DNA from: Rickettsiales endosymbiont of Stachyamoeba lipophora
GTDB lineage: Bacteria; Pseudomonadota; Alphaproteobacteria; Rickettsiales; 33-17
Assembly (NCBI RefSeq): GCF_003932735.1
Contig: NZ_CP033611.1
Coordinates: 1,153,501-1,217,500, forward strand
Direction of reading: 5' to 3'
Length of the DNA stretch: 64,000 nucleotides
The position numbers and the translations under genes were made by a program. The notes under the pieces are model-generated. The model was given only the letters and a program-made list of their open reading frames with translations, was not told the DNA's origin and searched no databases. Every line of letters starts with the position of its first letter. The stretch's first letter is position 1. Below are positions 48,284-57,892 of the stretch, in pieces.

Positions 48284-48658
48284 CTATTCCCAATCAAGGG
48301 CGCCTTTCTTCCATTCATAAATGAAGCCTACTGTTAAGACTCCTAAAAACACTATCATTGACCAAAAGCCAAATTTACCAATTTTACCTAAAGTAATTGC
48401 CCATGGGAAAAGAAAAATAATTTCTAAATCAAATATAATAAATAGCATAGCCACGAGATAAAAGCGTACATCAAACTTTCCTCTAGCATCCCCAAATGCT
48501 TCAAAGCCGCATTCATATGCAGATAATTTTTCACGGTCAGGGCGACTTCGGGCAACCAGAAACGGGATAATAACCATGACAATTGAAAGACCTATAGCGA
48601 TTGCTAAAAAAATCAGGATAGGTAAATATTCTAAAGCTAATTCGGATTTTGTGAACAT
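48284..48658 (-). CDS. nuoA: NADH-quinone oxidoreductase subunit A
   Basis: A 124-residue three-span subunit, first gene of the complex I array. It has the conserved [20 protein letters not shown] loop with its Cys and the [12 protein letters not shown] segment. A TATAAT-like box lies about 25 bp upstream on the minus strand. Confidence 0.96.
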   Translation of the reverse strand: MFTKSELALEYLPILIFLAIAIGLSIVMVIIPFLVARSRPDREKLSAYECGFEAFGDARGKFDVRFYLVAMLFIIFDLEIIFLFPWAITLGKIGKFGFWSMIVFLGVLTVGFIYEWKKGALDWE

Positions 48659-48681
48659 ATTAAATTTTTAACATTCTAAAA

Positions 48682-48687
48682 ATTATA
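48682..48687 (-). promoter_or_regulatory. Candidate -10 box upstream of nuoA
   Basis: A perfect TATAAT on the minus strand, 24-29 bp before the nuoA ATG. No good -35 box is found at the usual distance, so this is a weak call in AT-rich sequence. Confidence 0.3.
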
Positions 48688-48738
48688 AATATGATAGAAA
48701 ATTTTTACGTAGATTACAAGCGTTTGTTTTAAAACATA

Positions 48739-48768
48739 ATAAGAGTGGCTAGCGAAAGTCACTCTTAT
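48739..48768 (-). terminator. Hairpin after the first ABC-type gene
   Basis: ATAAGAGTG and CACTCTTAT form a perfect 9-bp stem, extended inward by a wobble pair, around an AGCGAA-type loop. On the minus strand it lies about 40 bp after the stop at 48810 and is followed by a T-containing stretch. It probably ends the tandem ABC-gene transcript before nuoA. Confidence 0.6.
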
Positions 48769-48809
48769 GTATTTAAAGTAAAGTGGAATAGTTGGATGTA
48801 AGGTTAATA

Positions 48810-50792
48810 TTAGATCCTTATTGTTTGAATTGGATCGCGTGCGATAACTGCGCCTTCAGCGGAATAAGCTACAATTTCATTTTCTGTGTCTAATGTTACT
48901 TTTGTACCTTGTTTATCTTCAGGAGCAAGATTATGATCCACAACAAATACAAATTTTTGTTGTTTTTCAGCATATTTGCGAAGCAGATTCATAGCTTCTC
49001 GTCTTGCACCTCCATCAACAAGGACTCCGTCATCGTTGATTTTAGATAGAGCAGAAGCGGCTTCATCCACAATGATATCTTGATATATTTTTTGATTATT
49101 TTCATCCAATGCAGTCAGTGCAGAGATAATCATGATAGCAGTTTTTTGGCCGTCTGAATAGGTTTCGGCTGGTGTGGTTTGAAGGTCGGTTAATAGCTTC
49201 TTTAGTTCCGGGTAAGAAGTATCTGGGGTGTTATTATCGCTAAATTCAGTCAATGTATCCGCAGTTGCTCTAAAATTTGCTGCACTTTGTAAATACTTAA
49301 AATGAGAATTAAAGTTGTTTAAACTTAAGAAGGCAAAAGATGTGTCTTTTGGTAATTGTACTCGAGCATTCTGGCTACCGCTAATATGGTATTGTTCGGC
49401 TAAAACTTTAAGAAAAGTAGATTTACCAGTAGCGTTTTTTCCTTCAATAGTGATTAGGTGTCCTTTAGAAAATTCTAAATTTTTATATTTTATTTCTTTA
49501 GTAATATGTGTAGATGATGCCCCTTTAACAGGATTTGGGATAAGGAACTTTACTACCAAGTTGTTTATAGCAATATTCTGTTGTGTATCCAATCTTTTTA
49601 GGTCAATTAGAGCAAATCTTCTTTTACTCATCATACGATCTGTAGGTTCTATTTTGCGAGCATATATTGCTTTATCTTTAATCATTAATTCCGGATTGAT
49701 CAAGAGGCAAGCGCGATAAGTACGAAGTAAAGCCTTATCTGAACCTATAAAATCTTTTAAGTCTTCGCCTACAGCTCTAGTATATTGCTGTAATGATATT
49801 ATTTTCTCGTCTAGATTATGTTCCAATTTTTGAGATCCAGTTAAGGTTTCAATAATTTCTTGAATAATTTTGAAAGGTTGAGTTATAGAATGTACAAACA
49901 AAATTGATAGTTGTAAGATTTTGCTGCCCCCATTTAATAATTTCACTACAATTTTATATTTTGTTAACTCCTCAAGTTTATTTTTTAGGAATTTTATAAA
50001 ATTATCAATGACTTGGGGTTTTGCTACTGTCTTATTTATAGATTTGTTTTGAGTTATGTTGCGCAGTTGGTCTTCAGTTGTTTGGATCTGCAATTCATCG
50101 TATAACTTAGCTCTAATCAACACTTTTCCTAACTCAAATGCGAGAAGAACAAAACTTAGGCCATAAGGTAAAAATTTTCCCAGATTGGATTTAATTATCG
50201 CGTTATTTTGTATCTTAAATTTGATAAATAAAAGGTTAGAGATTTTATTAATTAAGAAAAATTCAACAAGTAACATAAAAGGATCGTAAGCTAATGTGAA
50301 ACATAACACTGATAAATGAGAAAAAGATTTGATAATATTTGTTTGTAAAGATGATTTCTTAACAGTTTCTATTGAATCTATGTATTTTTTAATCTTAGAA
50401 TTATTCATGAGTTCATGGTTTTCAACAAATTCCTCGATTTGCTGGCGTAATTGCTCTTGGGAGTAAGATTCGAGCTGATTGCCAATTTCATTAATTCCGA
50501 AATTAAAGCACGTTAAAGATAAAATGGTAATAATTGATTGTTTTACAGAGAGTGCGCTGGTTTGATTTAGTTGCGCAACAATAGTATCTAATATAAAGCC
50601 GGCAGTAAAACCTGAAATAATTCCTGTAATAGTATAACAAACAATTTTAATTAAGATAAGAGATATTACTTCTTTTCTAAGTAAAATATTTGAAGCTGCC
50701 TTTAATGCAGGTTTGATGAAAGTATTATAATAATGATGTAAGAAACTGCTATCGTCCGTAGGAGTAATGAATTGAGAAGAAAGGTATGACAT
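48810..50792 (-). CDS. Diverged ABC-type membrane ATPase, copy 1
   Basis: A 660-residue fusion. The N-terminal half has four or five membrane segments (about 42-68, 82-100, 150-185, 200-220, 285-310). The C-terminal NBD has Walker A GKNATGKST near 449-457, Walker B DIIVDEAAS near 575 and the switch His in VVDHN near 618. The signature reads YSDGQK (near 547), not LSGGQ, and the Q-loop region reads FLSLNNFNSHF. It is paralogous to the next gene upstream. Substrate unknown; closest in layout to SbmA/YddA-type half-transporters, but that is only a guess. Confidence 0.75.
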   Translation of the reverse strand: MSYLSSQFITPTDDSSFLHHYYNTFIKPALKAASNILLRKEVISLILIKIVCYTITGIISGFTAGFILDTIVAQLNQTSALSVKQSIITILSLTCFNFGINEIGNQLESYSQEQLRQQIEEFVENHELMNNSKIKKYIDSIETVKKSSLQTNIIKSFSHLSVLCFTLAYDPFMLLVEFFLINKISNLLFIKFKIQNNAIIKSNLGKFLPYGLSFVLLAFELGKVLIRAKLYDELQIQTTEDQLRNITQNKSINKTVAKPQVIDNFIKFLKNKLEELTKYKIVVKLLNGGSKILQLSILFVHSITQPFKIIQEIIETLTGSQKLEHNLDEKIISLQQYTRAVGEDLKDFIGSDKALLRTYRACLLINPELMIKDKAIYARKIEPTDRMMSKRRFALIDLKRLDTQQNIAINNLVVKFLIPNPVKGASSTHITKEIKYKNLEFSKGHLITIEGKNATGKSTFLKVLAEQYHISGSQNARVQLPKDTSFAFLSLNNFNSHFKYLQSAANFRATADTLTEFSDNNTPDTSYPELKKLLTDLQTTPAETYSDGQKTAIMIISALTALDENNQKIYQDIIVDEAASALSKINDDGVLVDGGARREAMNLLRKYAEKQQKFVFVVDHNLAPEDKQGTKVTLDTENEIVAYSAEGAVIARDPIQTIRI

Positions 50793-50866
50793 CTTAATAT
50801 CCTAATTTTATTAAAATTTACTAAATTTACATTACAAGAGAGTAGTTAACATAGTGTCGTCTATAA

Positions 50867-52840
50867 TTAAATAGCTCGCGAGGTATCTTGCTGTGTAGTG
50901 TGATTAGATTGTAGGTTTTTATAATAAGCCTTAATCCTATCTGCTACATCTAACGGTTTAGCCTCCTTACCTTCCTTTTCTTGTGCTGAGAAGTTATGAT
51001 CAATAATCATTGCAAATCTGTTGTGCTCTTCAGCATAGTTATTAAGTAACTCAAGAGCTTCGGCTCTGGCACCGTGAGAATTAGCAGTTTCTGGTATTTG
51101 AGAAAGAGAAGATAAAGCTTCATCAACTAAAATATCAAATTTCTTTATAGTATTATTGTTTAGCCTAAGCTTGGTTATTGCTGAGATAATCATTATAGCT
51201 GTTTTTTGTCCGTCAGAGTAATCTTTAGCAAGGGTAGTTTTAGTACTTTCTAATAATGTGTGAAGATTAGAATTATTCGTGCTATATTCCTTTAAAGTGT
51301 CTTCAGTTGCCCGGAAGTTTGCGGCTACCTCTAAAAATTTAAAGTGCTGATTAAATTCATTTAAACTTAAAAAAGCAAAGGAGGCATCTTGTGGTAAAGT
51401 AAGCCGTGCTTGTTGACTACCGCCTGTTAAGAGATAACGTTCTGATAATACTTTAAGGAAAGTAGATTTTCCAGTAGCATTTAATCCCTCAATTAAAATA
51501 AGTTTACCTCTAGGTAATTGTAAGTTGCGGTATTTAATTTCCTTGAAATTATAGCTTTCTGTTCCATCGCTGTTTATATGTTTATTACGAAATCTTAAAA
51601 CTAAATTTTCTAATTTAATTTCATTAATTGTATCTCTTTTAATATCGATAAGTTTTAGGGCTCTTTCTTTTTTTATGGATTCGTAAGTTATGTCGTTCCC
51701 TTTTAATCTTGCTTGTTGGGTATTTAAATATCTCGGATCTATGCTGCGTAAGGTATCAGCATTGCTAAATGCACAAAAGCTATAAGCATCTTCTAGATCT
51801 TTATTAGAACCCCAAGCTGATACTAAACCTTCACTTGCTGCTTTGCCGTGCTCCCTAAATTTACGAGCTCTCCTACTAATATTGCCTACCGGTGTAGTAG
51901 TATTGGTTAGACTTTCAATTAACTTTTGAACAATTTTCAGTGGTTGTGTAAGAGATTCAGCAAATAAAATTGCTAGTTTAAAGATATTTGCTATAGATTT
52001 AAGGAAAATATTAGTAAACTGGTAGCTCTTTGCCTCTTTAATTGCTTGTGTTAGTTTGCGGATTGATTCTTCATTGTTGCTAATAGCAGCTACTACCTCA
52101 TTTGCTTCTTGGCTGTCTTGCTTTCCTTTTAGTTCTTTTTTTAATGTTTTTAGTTTTTCTTCATCATATAATCTTGCTATAACTAATAACCTTGAGACCT
52201 CAAACACCATTAAAACTAGGCTTAACCCATAAGGTAGAAACCTACCAAGATTAGAAGTAAATAAAAAATTATTTCTTATATTAAATCTTAAAAATAATAA
52301 GGCTAAGGCTTTATTGATTAAAAAGAATTCAGCTAAAAGCTTAAGAGGCTCGTAGAATAAGTGAAAGCTAAATAAGGTAAAATTAGAAAAAGACTTCACA
52401 ATATGCTTTGAAAAATCTGATTGTACCGCTTCAATAGAGGCAATATATCCTTTATTTCTTTTCATTATATCATGATTTTGAATATATGTTTTGATATTGC
52501 GATTTAGTTGGTTCCCGAAGTAGGCTTCTAAATAGTTAGCAATAGTATTAATGCCGTAATTAAAGCATATTAAACCTGCTGTAAGTAATACACTGTTATT
52601 TACAGATAGCTTGCTGGTATTATTAATCTGAGCAACTATTGTATCTAATACAAAGCCTGCAGTGAATCCTGATATAATGCCAGTTATGCTAAAACAAATA
52701 AATTTCAGTGCCATAATTAAAACTATATCTTGCCTCAATAGTAAAGTTCTAACTAGCTTGTGTATAGGCGTAATAATAATGTTCTTTACTTGTATAAGAT
52801 AATTTTTAAATGATCTTATTGGTTGGAACAAAGCAAGCAT
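50867..52840 (-). CDS. Diverged ABC-type membrane ATPase, copy 2
   Basis: A 657-residue paralogue of the 48810-50792 protein, with the same order of membrane segments and an N-terminal SITGIISGFTAGFVLDTIVA shared almost exactly. Walker A is GLNATGKST (near 455), signature YSDGQKTAIMIISA (near 542), Walker B DILVDEALSSL (near 571) and His in IIDHNF (near 614). A charged helix, KTLKKELKGKQDSQEANEVV, interrupts the membrane half. It lies 74 bp upstream of copy 1, so the two may form a heterodimer. Substrate unknown. Confidence 0.75.
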   Translation of the reverse strand: MLALFQPIRSFKNYLIQVKNIIITPIHKLVRTLLLRQDIVLIMALKFICFSITGIISGFTAGFVLDTIVAQINNTSKLSVNNSVLLTAGLICFNYGINTIANYLEAYFGNQLNRNIKTYIQNHDIMKRNKGYIASIEAVQSDFSKHIVKSFSNFTLFSFHLFYEPLKLLAEFFLINKALALLFLRFNIRNNFLFTSNLGRFLPYGLSLVLMVFEVSRLLVIARLYDEEKLKTLKKELKGKQDSQEANEVVAAISNNEESIRKLTQAIKEAKSYQFTNIFLKSIANIFKLAILFAESLTQPLKIVQKLIESLTNTTTPVGNISRRARKFREHGKAASEGLVSAWGSNKDLEDAYSFCAFSNADTLRSIDPRYLNTQQARLKGNDITYESIKKERALKLIDIKRDTINEIKLENLVLRFRNKHINSDGTESYNFKEIKYRNLQLPRGKLILIEGLNATGKSTFLKVLSERYLLTGGSQQARLTLPQDASFAFLSLNEFNQHFKFLEVAANFRATEDTLKEYSTNNSNLHTLLESTKTTLAKDYSDGQKTAIMIISAITKLRLNNNTIKKFDILVDEALSSLSQIPETANSHGARAEALELLNNYAEEHNRFAMIIDHNFSAQEKEGKEAKPLDVADRIKAYYKNLQSNHTTQQDTSRAI

Positions 52841-52925
52841 TTTATCTCTCGATTAAAAATTTGATATAGTAATTTTTCATAAAGGTTAATTATTTTTTAA
52901 TATTATGTCAATTAAAAATTAAATT

Positions 52926-54047
52926 TCAATTAAATTTATTCAAAAAAGTAAGTAAATTTAATGTTTGGTTGCTATTCAATCTAGGGTCACACATTGAGTG
53001 ATAATCTTGATTTTGTGAAATGTTATCAATACATTCATAAACATTTTGGTAGGTAGATTCTAAATGAATGCCTGATACTTGGATATTAAGCTGGGATGCA
53101 ATTTTAAAAAAAACTTCTGTTTCTTGGTAAATTTCAGCCATTAAACGGTATTTTTGATTGGATTTAATATATTTAGTATTGCCATGCATGGGATCAACTA
53201 AATATAACAAATTATGCTTTTGCTGTAAGCAATGTTGGAAAATACGGGGTAAATGTAGTTCTATATTCTCTAGGCCTAAACGCATTATAAATAATATCTT
53301 ACCTTTAAGATTAGAAGGGTTTAAAGTGTTCACCAAGTAGTCTATCTCCTCTGCTGAAATAGTTGAATCAATCTTAATTCCTACCGGGTTAATAACACCT
53401 CGGGCGAATTCTATATGGGCACTATCCATAAATCTGGTTTTATTACCAATCCAAATTAATTCGCTACTTGAGGCATAGCTTAAGTTATGTTCTTGCCTAA
53501 TAAGGTTTTGTTCGAATTGCAGATGAAGGGCTTCGTGTGCATAAAACCAATTAAGATTAAGACTTCTGATTTTATTGATATGATCGTAGCCATTTAATAA
53601 ATTTTTTGGGTTGGGAAGACGAAACTGCTCATCAACCCCATGGGTATTGATTAAATCCCCCCGATAAGAGAGAATTAGTTTACCTTCAAGTTCAATATAT
53701 TCATTAGTTCTAGGTTTGGCAAATTGTCCAGCAATCCTAGGAATTTTTATTATATTTTTATGAGGTGATAATGCTGTAGCTTGTTCGTATAGTTTATAAA
53801 GGCATAAAGCGTATTCTTTTGGGTCCTCTAAAATTGGTTCAGCGCAATCACCTAATTGAATAATAAAATCGTTTTTACCAAATTCTGCTAAAATGGTTCT
53901 AAGTATTGCTATGTCATTAAAGGTGCATAAGCCCTGCTTAGTGGAAAGTTTACTTAAAACTTCAGATAATTTATCTTGCTCATTATAGTTTGGTTGTTGG
54001 GTAATATTGAAATTCTGCCAGCTTGACGGGCTCCAATCGTTACTCAT
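52926..54047 (-). CDS. Class II 3-deoxy-7-phosphoheptulonate (DAHP) synthase, short form
   Basis: Catalyses the first step of the shikimate pathway. The family N-terminus WSPSSWQNFNITQQPNY is present, then GDCAE (C68), KIPRIAGQFAKPR, SYRGDLINTHG, DPMHGNT (near 289), GIHLES (near 327) and CDPRLN (near 354). Thus the metal-binding Cys, His, Glu and Asp are retained. At 373 residues it is shorter than plant or mycobacterial enzymes (about 450 or more) and closer to PhzC-size forms. It lies between uvrD and the ABC pair with no other aro gene in the window. Confidence 0.88.
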   Translation of the reverse strand: MSNDWSPSSWQNFNITQQPNYNEQDKLSEVLSKLSTKQGLCTFNDIAILRTILAEFGKNDFIIQLGDCAEPILEDPKEYALCLYKLYEQATALSPHKNIIKIPRIAGQFAKPRTNEYIELEGKLILSYRGDLINTHGVDEQFRLPNPKNLLNGYDHINKIRSLNLNWFYAHEALHLQFEQNLIRQEHNLSYASSSELIWIGNKTRFMDSAHIEFARGVINPVGIKIDSTISAEEIDYLVNTLNPSNLKGKILFIMRLGLENIELHLPRIFQHCLQQKHNLLYLVDPMHGNTKYIKSNQKYRLMAEIYQETEVFFKIASQLNIQVSGIHLESTYQNVYECIDNISQNQDYHSMCDPRLNSNQTLNLLTFLNKFN

Positions 54048-54048
54048 G

Positions 54049-56193
54049 TTAACAAAACTCTATAAATTCAATGCCGATTTTCTTGAGACCACTTTGTTCG
54101 AATAATATATCTAATTTATTATCATAACTATTTATTACTGTACCATAACCAAATTTTTGATGAAAAACTTTTTTATTATATACCTGTTTTGGTTCGTTTT
54201 TACCTTTGTTCTGCTGTGGAGTTTTGATAGGAAGGATTTTAGGTTTTTGCTCAAGAAAATCAGGAGAGAAAACTTCATCAAATCGAGTAATGTGTAGTAA
54301 GCTGTTAGGAATTTCGTCTAAAAATTGTGAAGGAAGGTTATATTGAACTGAGCCGTACATCCATCTTTCATTGGTATGGCTAATAAACAATCTTTGGCGT
54401 GCTCTAGTAATTCCTACGTAAGCTAGCCTGCGTTCTTCTTCAAGCTCAGTAGCAATTTGTTCCTGATCACGATATTTGATACTTGGGAAAACTCCCTCTT
54501 CCCAGCCAGGTAGAAATACATTGTTAAATTCAAGTCCTTTGGAAGCGTGTAAAGTCATAATTTTAACTTTGACATCAATACCTTCTTGTTCATTATCGCT
54601 AACGAGACTAACATGCTCTAAAAACTCTGCAATGCTTGCAAAATCTTGGATAGCTCTAAATAATTCTTTTAAATTTTCCACCCTGCCTTTAGCTTCAATG
54701 GAGGGATCATTTTGCCACATTTCTAGATAACCAGATTGTTTAAGGATAGTTTCTACCACTTGTGTATGAGAGGTCGCTTTAATTAATTCATTCCAGCTAG
54801 CTAGATTTGTAATAAATTCATTTAAAGTTTTAGCAATTTTACCGGTGAAAATTTGCTTGGAAAGCATATCTTTAACGGCTTCATAATAGCTAATATTATA
54901 TAGTAAGCTATAATTTTGAATTTGCTTTAAACTGGTACTTCCAATTCCTCTTTTAGGGGTGTTAACGCTTCTTTCAAATGCAAAATTATCATTAAAATTG
55001 TTGCTTAATCGTATATAGGCTATTGCATCCTTAATTTCTAAGCGATCATAAAACTTCAAGCTACCTATTACCACAAAGGGAATAATGTTTTTTAGCAACT
55101 TATCTTCTAATACCCTGGTTTGAAATGAAGCACGGACTAAAATCGCAACGCTTCCTAAGTTTTCTCCATGATGTTTAAAGTGATCGATAGCTTTGCAGAT
55201 AAATTCTGCCTCTTCATGATCATTTCTAAGCTTGCTAAGCCACACCTTATTACCTAATTCCAGGTCGCTCCATAATTTTTTATGATATCTTTGTTTATTC
55301 TTAGCAATTATTTCGCCGGCTACTGCAAGAATATTTTTGGTAGAACGATAATTTTGTTCTAATTTGATAATATGGCAATTTTGATAATAATTAGTAAACC
55401 CTAGAATATTAGCTATTTCTGCTCCACGCCAGCCATAAATTGATTGATCATCATCGCCGACACAACAAATGTTTTGATGCTTAGCTGCAAGTAATTTAAC
55501 CCATAAATCTTGAATTTTATTAGTATCTTGATACTCATCTACATGAATATACTTAAAACGTTCTTGGAATCTGCTTAAAATATCAGTTTGTTCTTGAAAT
55601 AGTTTAATATTATACAATAATAAATCGCCAAAATCCATGCTGTTAGCAGTTTTTAATTGTCGTTGATAAAGAGTATAGATTTGGGCAGCCTTTTTACGCC
55701 AATCGTTAGTTAATAAGGTTTCATCTAATTGTTCAGGAAAGATGGATAGATCCTTCCATGACTGAATAATAGAGCATATGTTTTTAGGGGAATATTTACG
55801 ATGATCAATATTGAGGCTTTCCTCAATATTTTTAACTAACCTAATCTGATCATCTATATCAATAATAGTAAAGTCATTTTGAAAACCAACTAGCTCCGCA
55901 TATATACGTAAAATTTTAGTAGCAATAGAATGGAAAGTGCCACACCAGATTCCTTGAGCATCAATTAGGTTGTTAATTCTAATAAGCATTTCACGGGCTG
56001 CTTTATTAGTAAAGGTTACTGCCAAGATTTGCTGAGGAAGAGCAAGGCGCTCTGAAATTAAATATGCAATACGAGAAGTGATCGAAGTAGTTTTACCAGT
56101 CCCTGCTCCAGATAACACTAGTAAAGGACCGTTAGTATTTGTTACTACTTTTTGCTGTTCTTGGTTAAGTTTTTGTAATAATTCGTGATTCAT
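54049..56193 (-). CDS. uvrD: DNA helicase UvrD/PcrA
   Basis: A 714-residue superfamily 1A 3'-5' helicase for excision and mismatch repair. Motif I is SGAGTGKTTSI (near 28-38), Ia VTFTNKAAREM, II DEYQDTN (near 217), III GDDDQSIYGWRGA, V TLHASKGLEF and VI AYVGITRARQRL. The C-terminal Tudor-like end HQKFGYGTVINSY is present. It overlaps nothing and is separated from the DAHP synthase gene by 1 bp, so the two are probably cotranscribed. It may work with MutL, encoded 4 kb away. Confidence 0.95.
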   Translation of the reverse strand: MNHELLQKLNQEQQKVVTNTNGPLLVLSGAGTGKTTSITSRIAYLISERLALPQQILAVTFTNKAAREMLIRINNLIDAQGIWCGTFHSIATKILRIYAELVGFQNDFTIIDIDDQIRLVKNIEESLNIDHRKYSPKNICSIIQSWKDLSIFPEQLDETLLTNDWRKKAAQIYTLYQRQLKTANSMDFGDLLLYNIKLFQEQTDILSRFQERFKYIHVDEYQDTNKIQDLWVKLLAAKHQNICCVGDDDQSIYGWRGAEIANILGFTNYYQNCHIIKLEQNYRSTKNILAVAGEIIAKNKQRYHKKLWSDLELGNKVWLSKLRNDHEEAEFICKAIDHFKHHGENLGSVAILVRASFQTRVLEDKLLKNIIPFVVIGSLKFYDRLEIKDAIAYIRLSNNFNDNFAFERSVNTPKRGIGSTSLKQIQNYSLLYNISYYEAVKDMLSKQIFTGKIAKTLNEFITNLASWNELIKATSHTQVVETILKQSGYLEMWQNDPSIEAKGRVENLKELFRAIQDFASIAEFLEHVSLVSDNEQEGIDVKVKIMTLHASKGLEFNNVFLPGWEEGVFPSIKYRDQEQIATELEEERRLAYVGITRARQRLFISHTNERWMYGSVQYNLPSQFLDEIPNSLLHITRFDEVFSPDFLEQKPKILPIKTPQQNKGKNEPKQVYNKKVFHQKFGYGTVINSYDNKLDILFEQSGLKKIGIEFIEFC

Positions 56194-56281
56194 AAAATAA
56201 TATTAAGATTTTAGAAAAAATTGCTGGTCTTATCTTCAATAGTTTTTTACAGTACAAATAAAACTATTGCAAATTAATTAA

Positions 56282-56986
56282 ATGTTAGAAATTTTAACAT
56301 TTAGTAACTTACTAAATGTATTAACTCTTGTGTTTTTGGAAGTAATCTTAGGGATCGATAATGCTATTTATTTATCTTTATCTTATAATAATTTAACATT
56401 AGAAGAACGCAAGCGTTTGCGTAGGATTAGTATTATTACTGCGGTTTTATCTAGGGTGGCATTATTATTTGTGTGCTATTTTATTTGCCATCTTAATAGT
56501 CATCTATTTATTATTGCTAATTTTAATGTTACCACTAAAACCATTTTATATTTACTTCTTGGTGGGGTATTAGTTATAAAGGCTATAAGCGAAATCTATG
56601 ATATAAAATTTAATAAGGTAGTTAAGCTGGTTAAAACCGATAATGATTATAGGCAGGCTTTAATCCAGATTGGCTTTATTAACTTTATTTTAGCACTTGA
56701 TTCAGCAGCAACTGCAATGGGGCTTACAGAGTATCTTACTGTCGCTTTAATTGCTCTTATAGCCTCATTAACTATTGTATTATTGGCTAAGAATAAAATC
56801 AAAAATTTTATTTATAATAACTTGGCAATTAAAGTTTTAAGCTTAAGTGGTTTGCTAGTCATAGGGTTATTTATGATAATAAAAGCCATAGGCTTTCATA
56901 TTAATTTGACTAATTTGTATTTTGCAATACTTTTTGGGATGGTAGTTGAGTTTATTAAAATGATTGTGTTAAGAGAGCAAAAATAG
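56282..56986 (+). CDS. TerC-family integral membrane protein
   Basis: A 234-residue protein with about seven membrane segments. The family's acidic motifs are seen: LEVILGIDNAIYLSLS (about 18-33) and NFILALDSAATAMGL (about 131-145). TerC/Alx proteins are linked to metal (manganese) export or tellurium resistance elsewhere; the substrate here is unknown. It is directly upstream of secF, with no gap, which suggests a possible role for membrane-protein insertion or metallation of exported proteins. Confidence 0.87.
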   Translation: MLEILTFSNLLNVLTLVFLEVILGIDNAIYLSLSYNNLTLEERKRLRRISIITAVLSRVALLFVCYFICHLNSHLFIIANFNVTTKTILYLLLGGVLVIKAISEIYDIKFNKVVKLVKTDNDYRQALIQIGFINFILALDSAATAMGLTEYLTVALIALIASLTIVLLAKNKIKNFIYNNLAIKVLSLSGLLVIGLFMIIKAIGFHINLTNLYFAILFGMVVEFIKMIVLREQK

Positions 56987-57877
56987 ATGTTTAAAACTAG
57001 AGAATTGAATATAAATTTTTTAAAATTACGCAAACCTAACTATATTATATCCATAATACTTAGCGTGATATCCATAATATTAGTGTTAAACAAAGGTTTA
57101 AACTTAGGAGTAGATTTTGCAGGTGGAGTGGTAGTTGAGATCTACAATGAAAACATTATTGATCTACAAGAATTAAGGAAAGAATTACATAATAATAAGA
57201 TTGAGGAGTTTTCGGTATTTAATCTTTCTTCTGAAAAAGAAATTATGATTAAAGTTGGTTTAAATAACGAGAACCAAGCTACAACTATTAATATGATAAG
57301 AGAATTAATAGAAACCAAATATCCTACCACTCATTTTAGAAAAATTGACTTTGTAGGACCACAAGTAGGAGAGGAGCTAATTAAAAATGGTGTAATTGCC
57401 GTTGTATTAGGATTCCTAAGTATTATGATTTATTTGTGGTTTAGATTTGAATGGCAGTATAGCATAGGAGCAATTTTAGCTCTAGCTCATGATGCATTGT
57501 TAACTATGGGATTTTTTAGTTTAACCCAATTAGAATTTAATCTCACCTCTATAGCAGCGTTATTAACTATAATTGGTTATTCTGTAAATGATTCAGTAGT
57601 AATTTACGATCGCATAAGAGAAAATTTACTAAAAATGCGTAAAAATACCATAGAACATATTGTTAATAAAAGTATTAATGATACATTATCGAGAACCACA
57701 TTAACTGTGCTTACTACCGCTTTTGCAAATTTAGCGTTAATCCTATTTGGTGGTAACGTAATTGCAAGTTTTAGTATCGCAATGTTTTTTGGTATAATAA
57801 TTGGTACTTATTCATCAATTTTTCTTTCGGCACCAGTGTTAATTAACCTTAGGTTAAAAAATTCTAAAGTATCCTAA
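56987..57877 (+). CDS. secF: Protein translocase subunit SecF
   Basis: A 296-residue six-span RND-type subunit that assists Sec export. It has LGVDFAGGVVVEI near the N-terminus, the conserved IGAILALAHDALLTMGFFSL, IGYSVNDSVVIYDRIREN and LSRTTLTVLTTAFANLAL. secD is not adjacent. It starts immediately after the TerC gene, with ribF 15 bp downstream. Confidence 0.95.
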   Translation: MFKTRELNINFLKLRKPNYIISIILSVISIILVLNKGLNLGVDFAGGVVVEIYNENIIDLQELRKELHNNKIEEFSVFNLSSEKEIMIKVGLNNENQATTINMIRELIETKYPTTHFRKIDFVGPQVGEELIKNGVIAVVLGFLSIMIYLWFRFEWQYSIGAILALAHDALLTMGFFSLTQLEFNLTSIAALLTIIGYSVNDSVVIYDRIRENLLKMRKNTIEHIVNKSINDTLSRTTLTVLTTAFANLALILFGGNVIASFSIAMFFGIIIGTYSSIFLSAPVLINLRLKNSKVS

Positions 57878-57892
57878 AATTGATAATAAATT

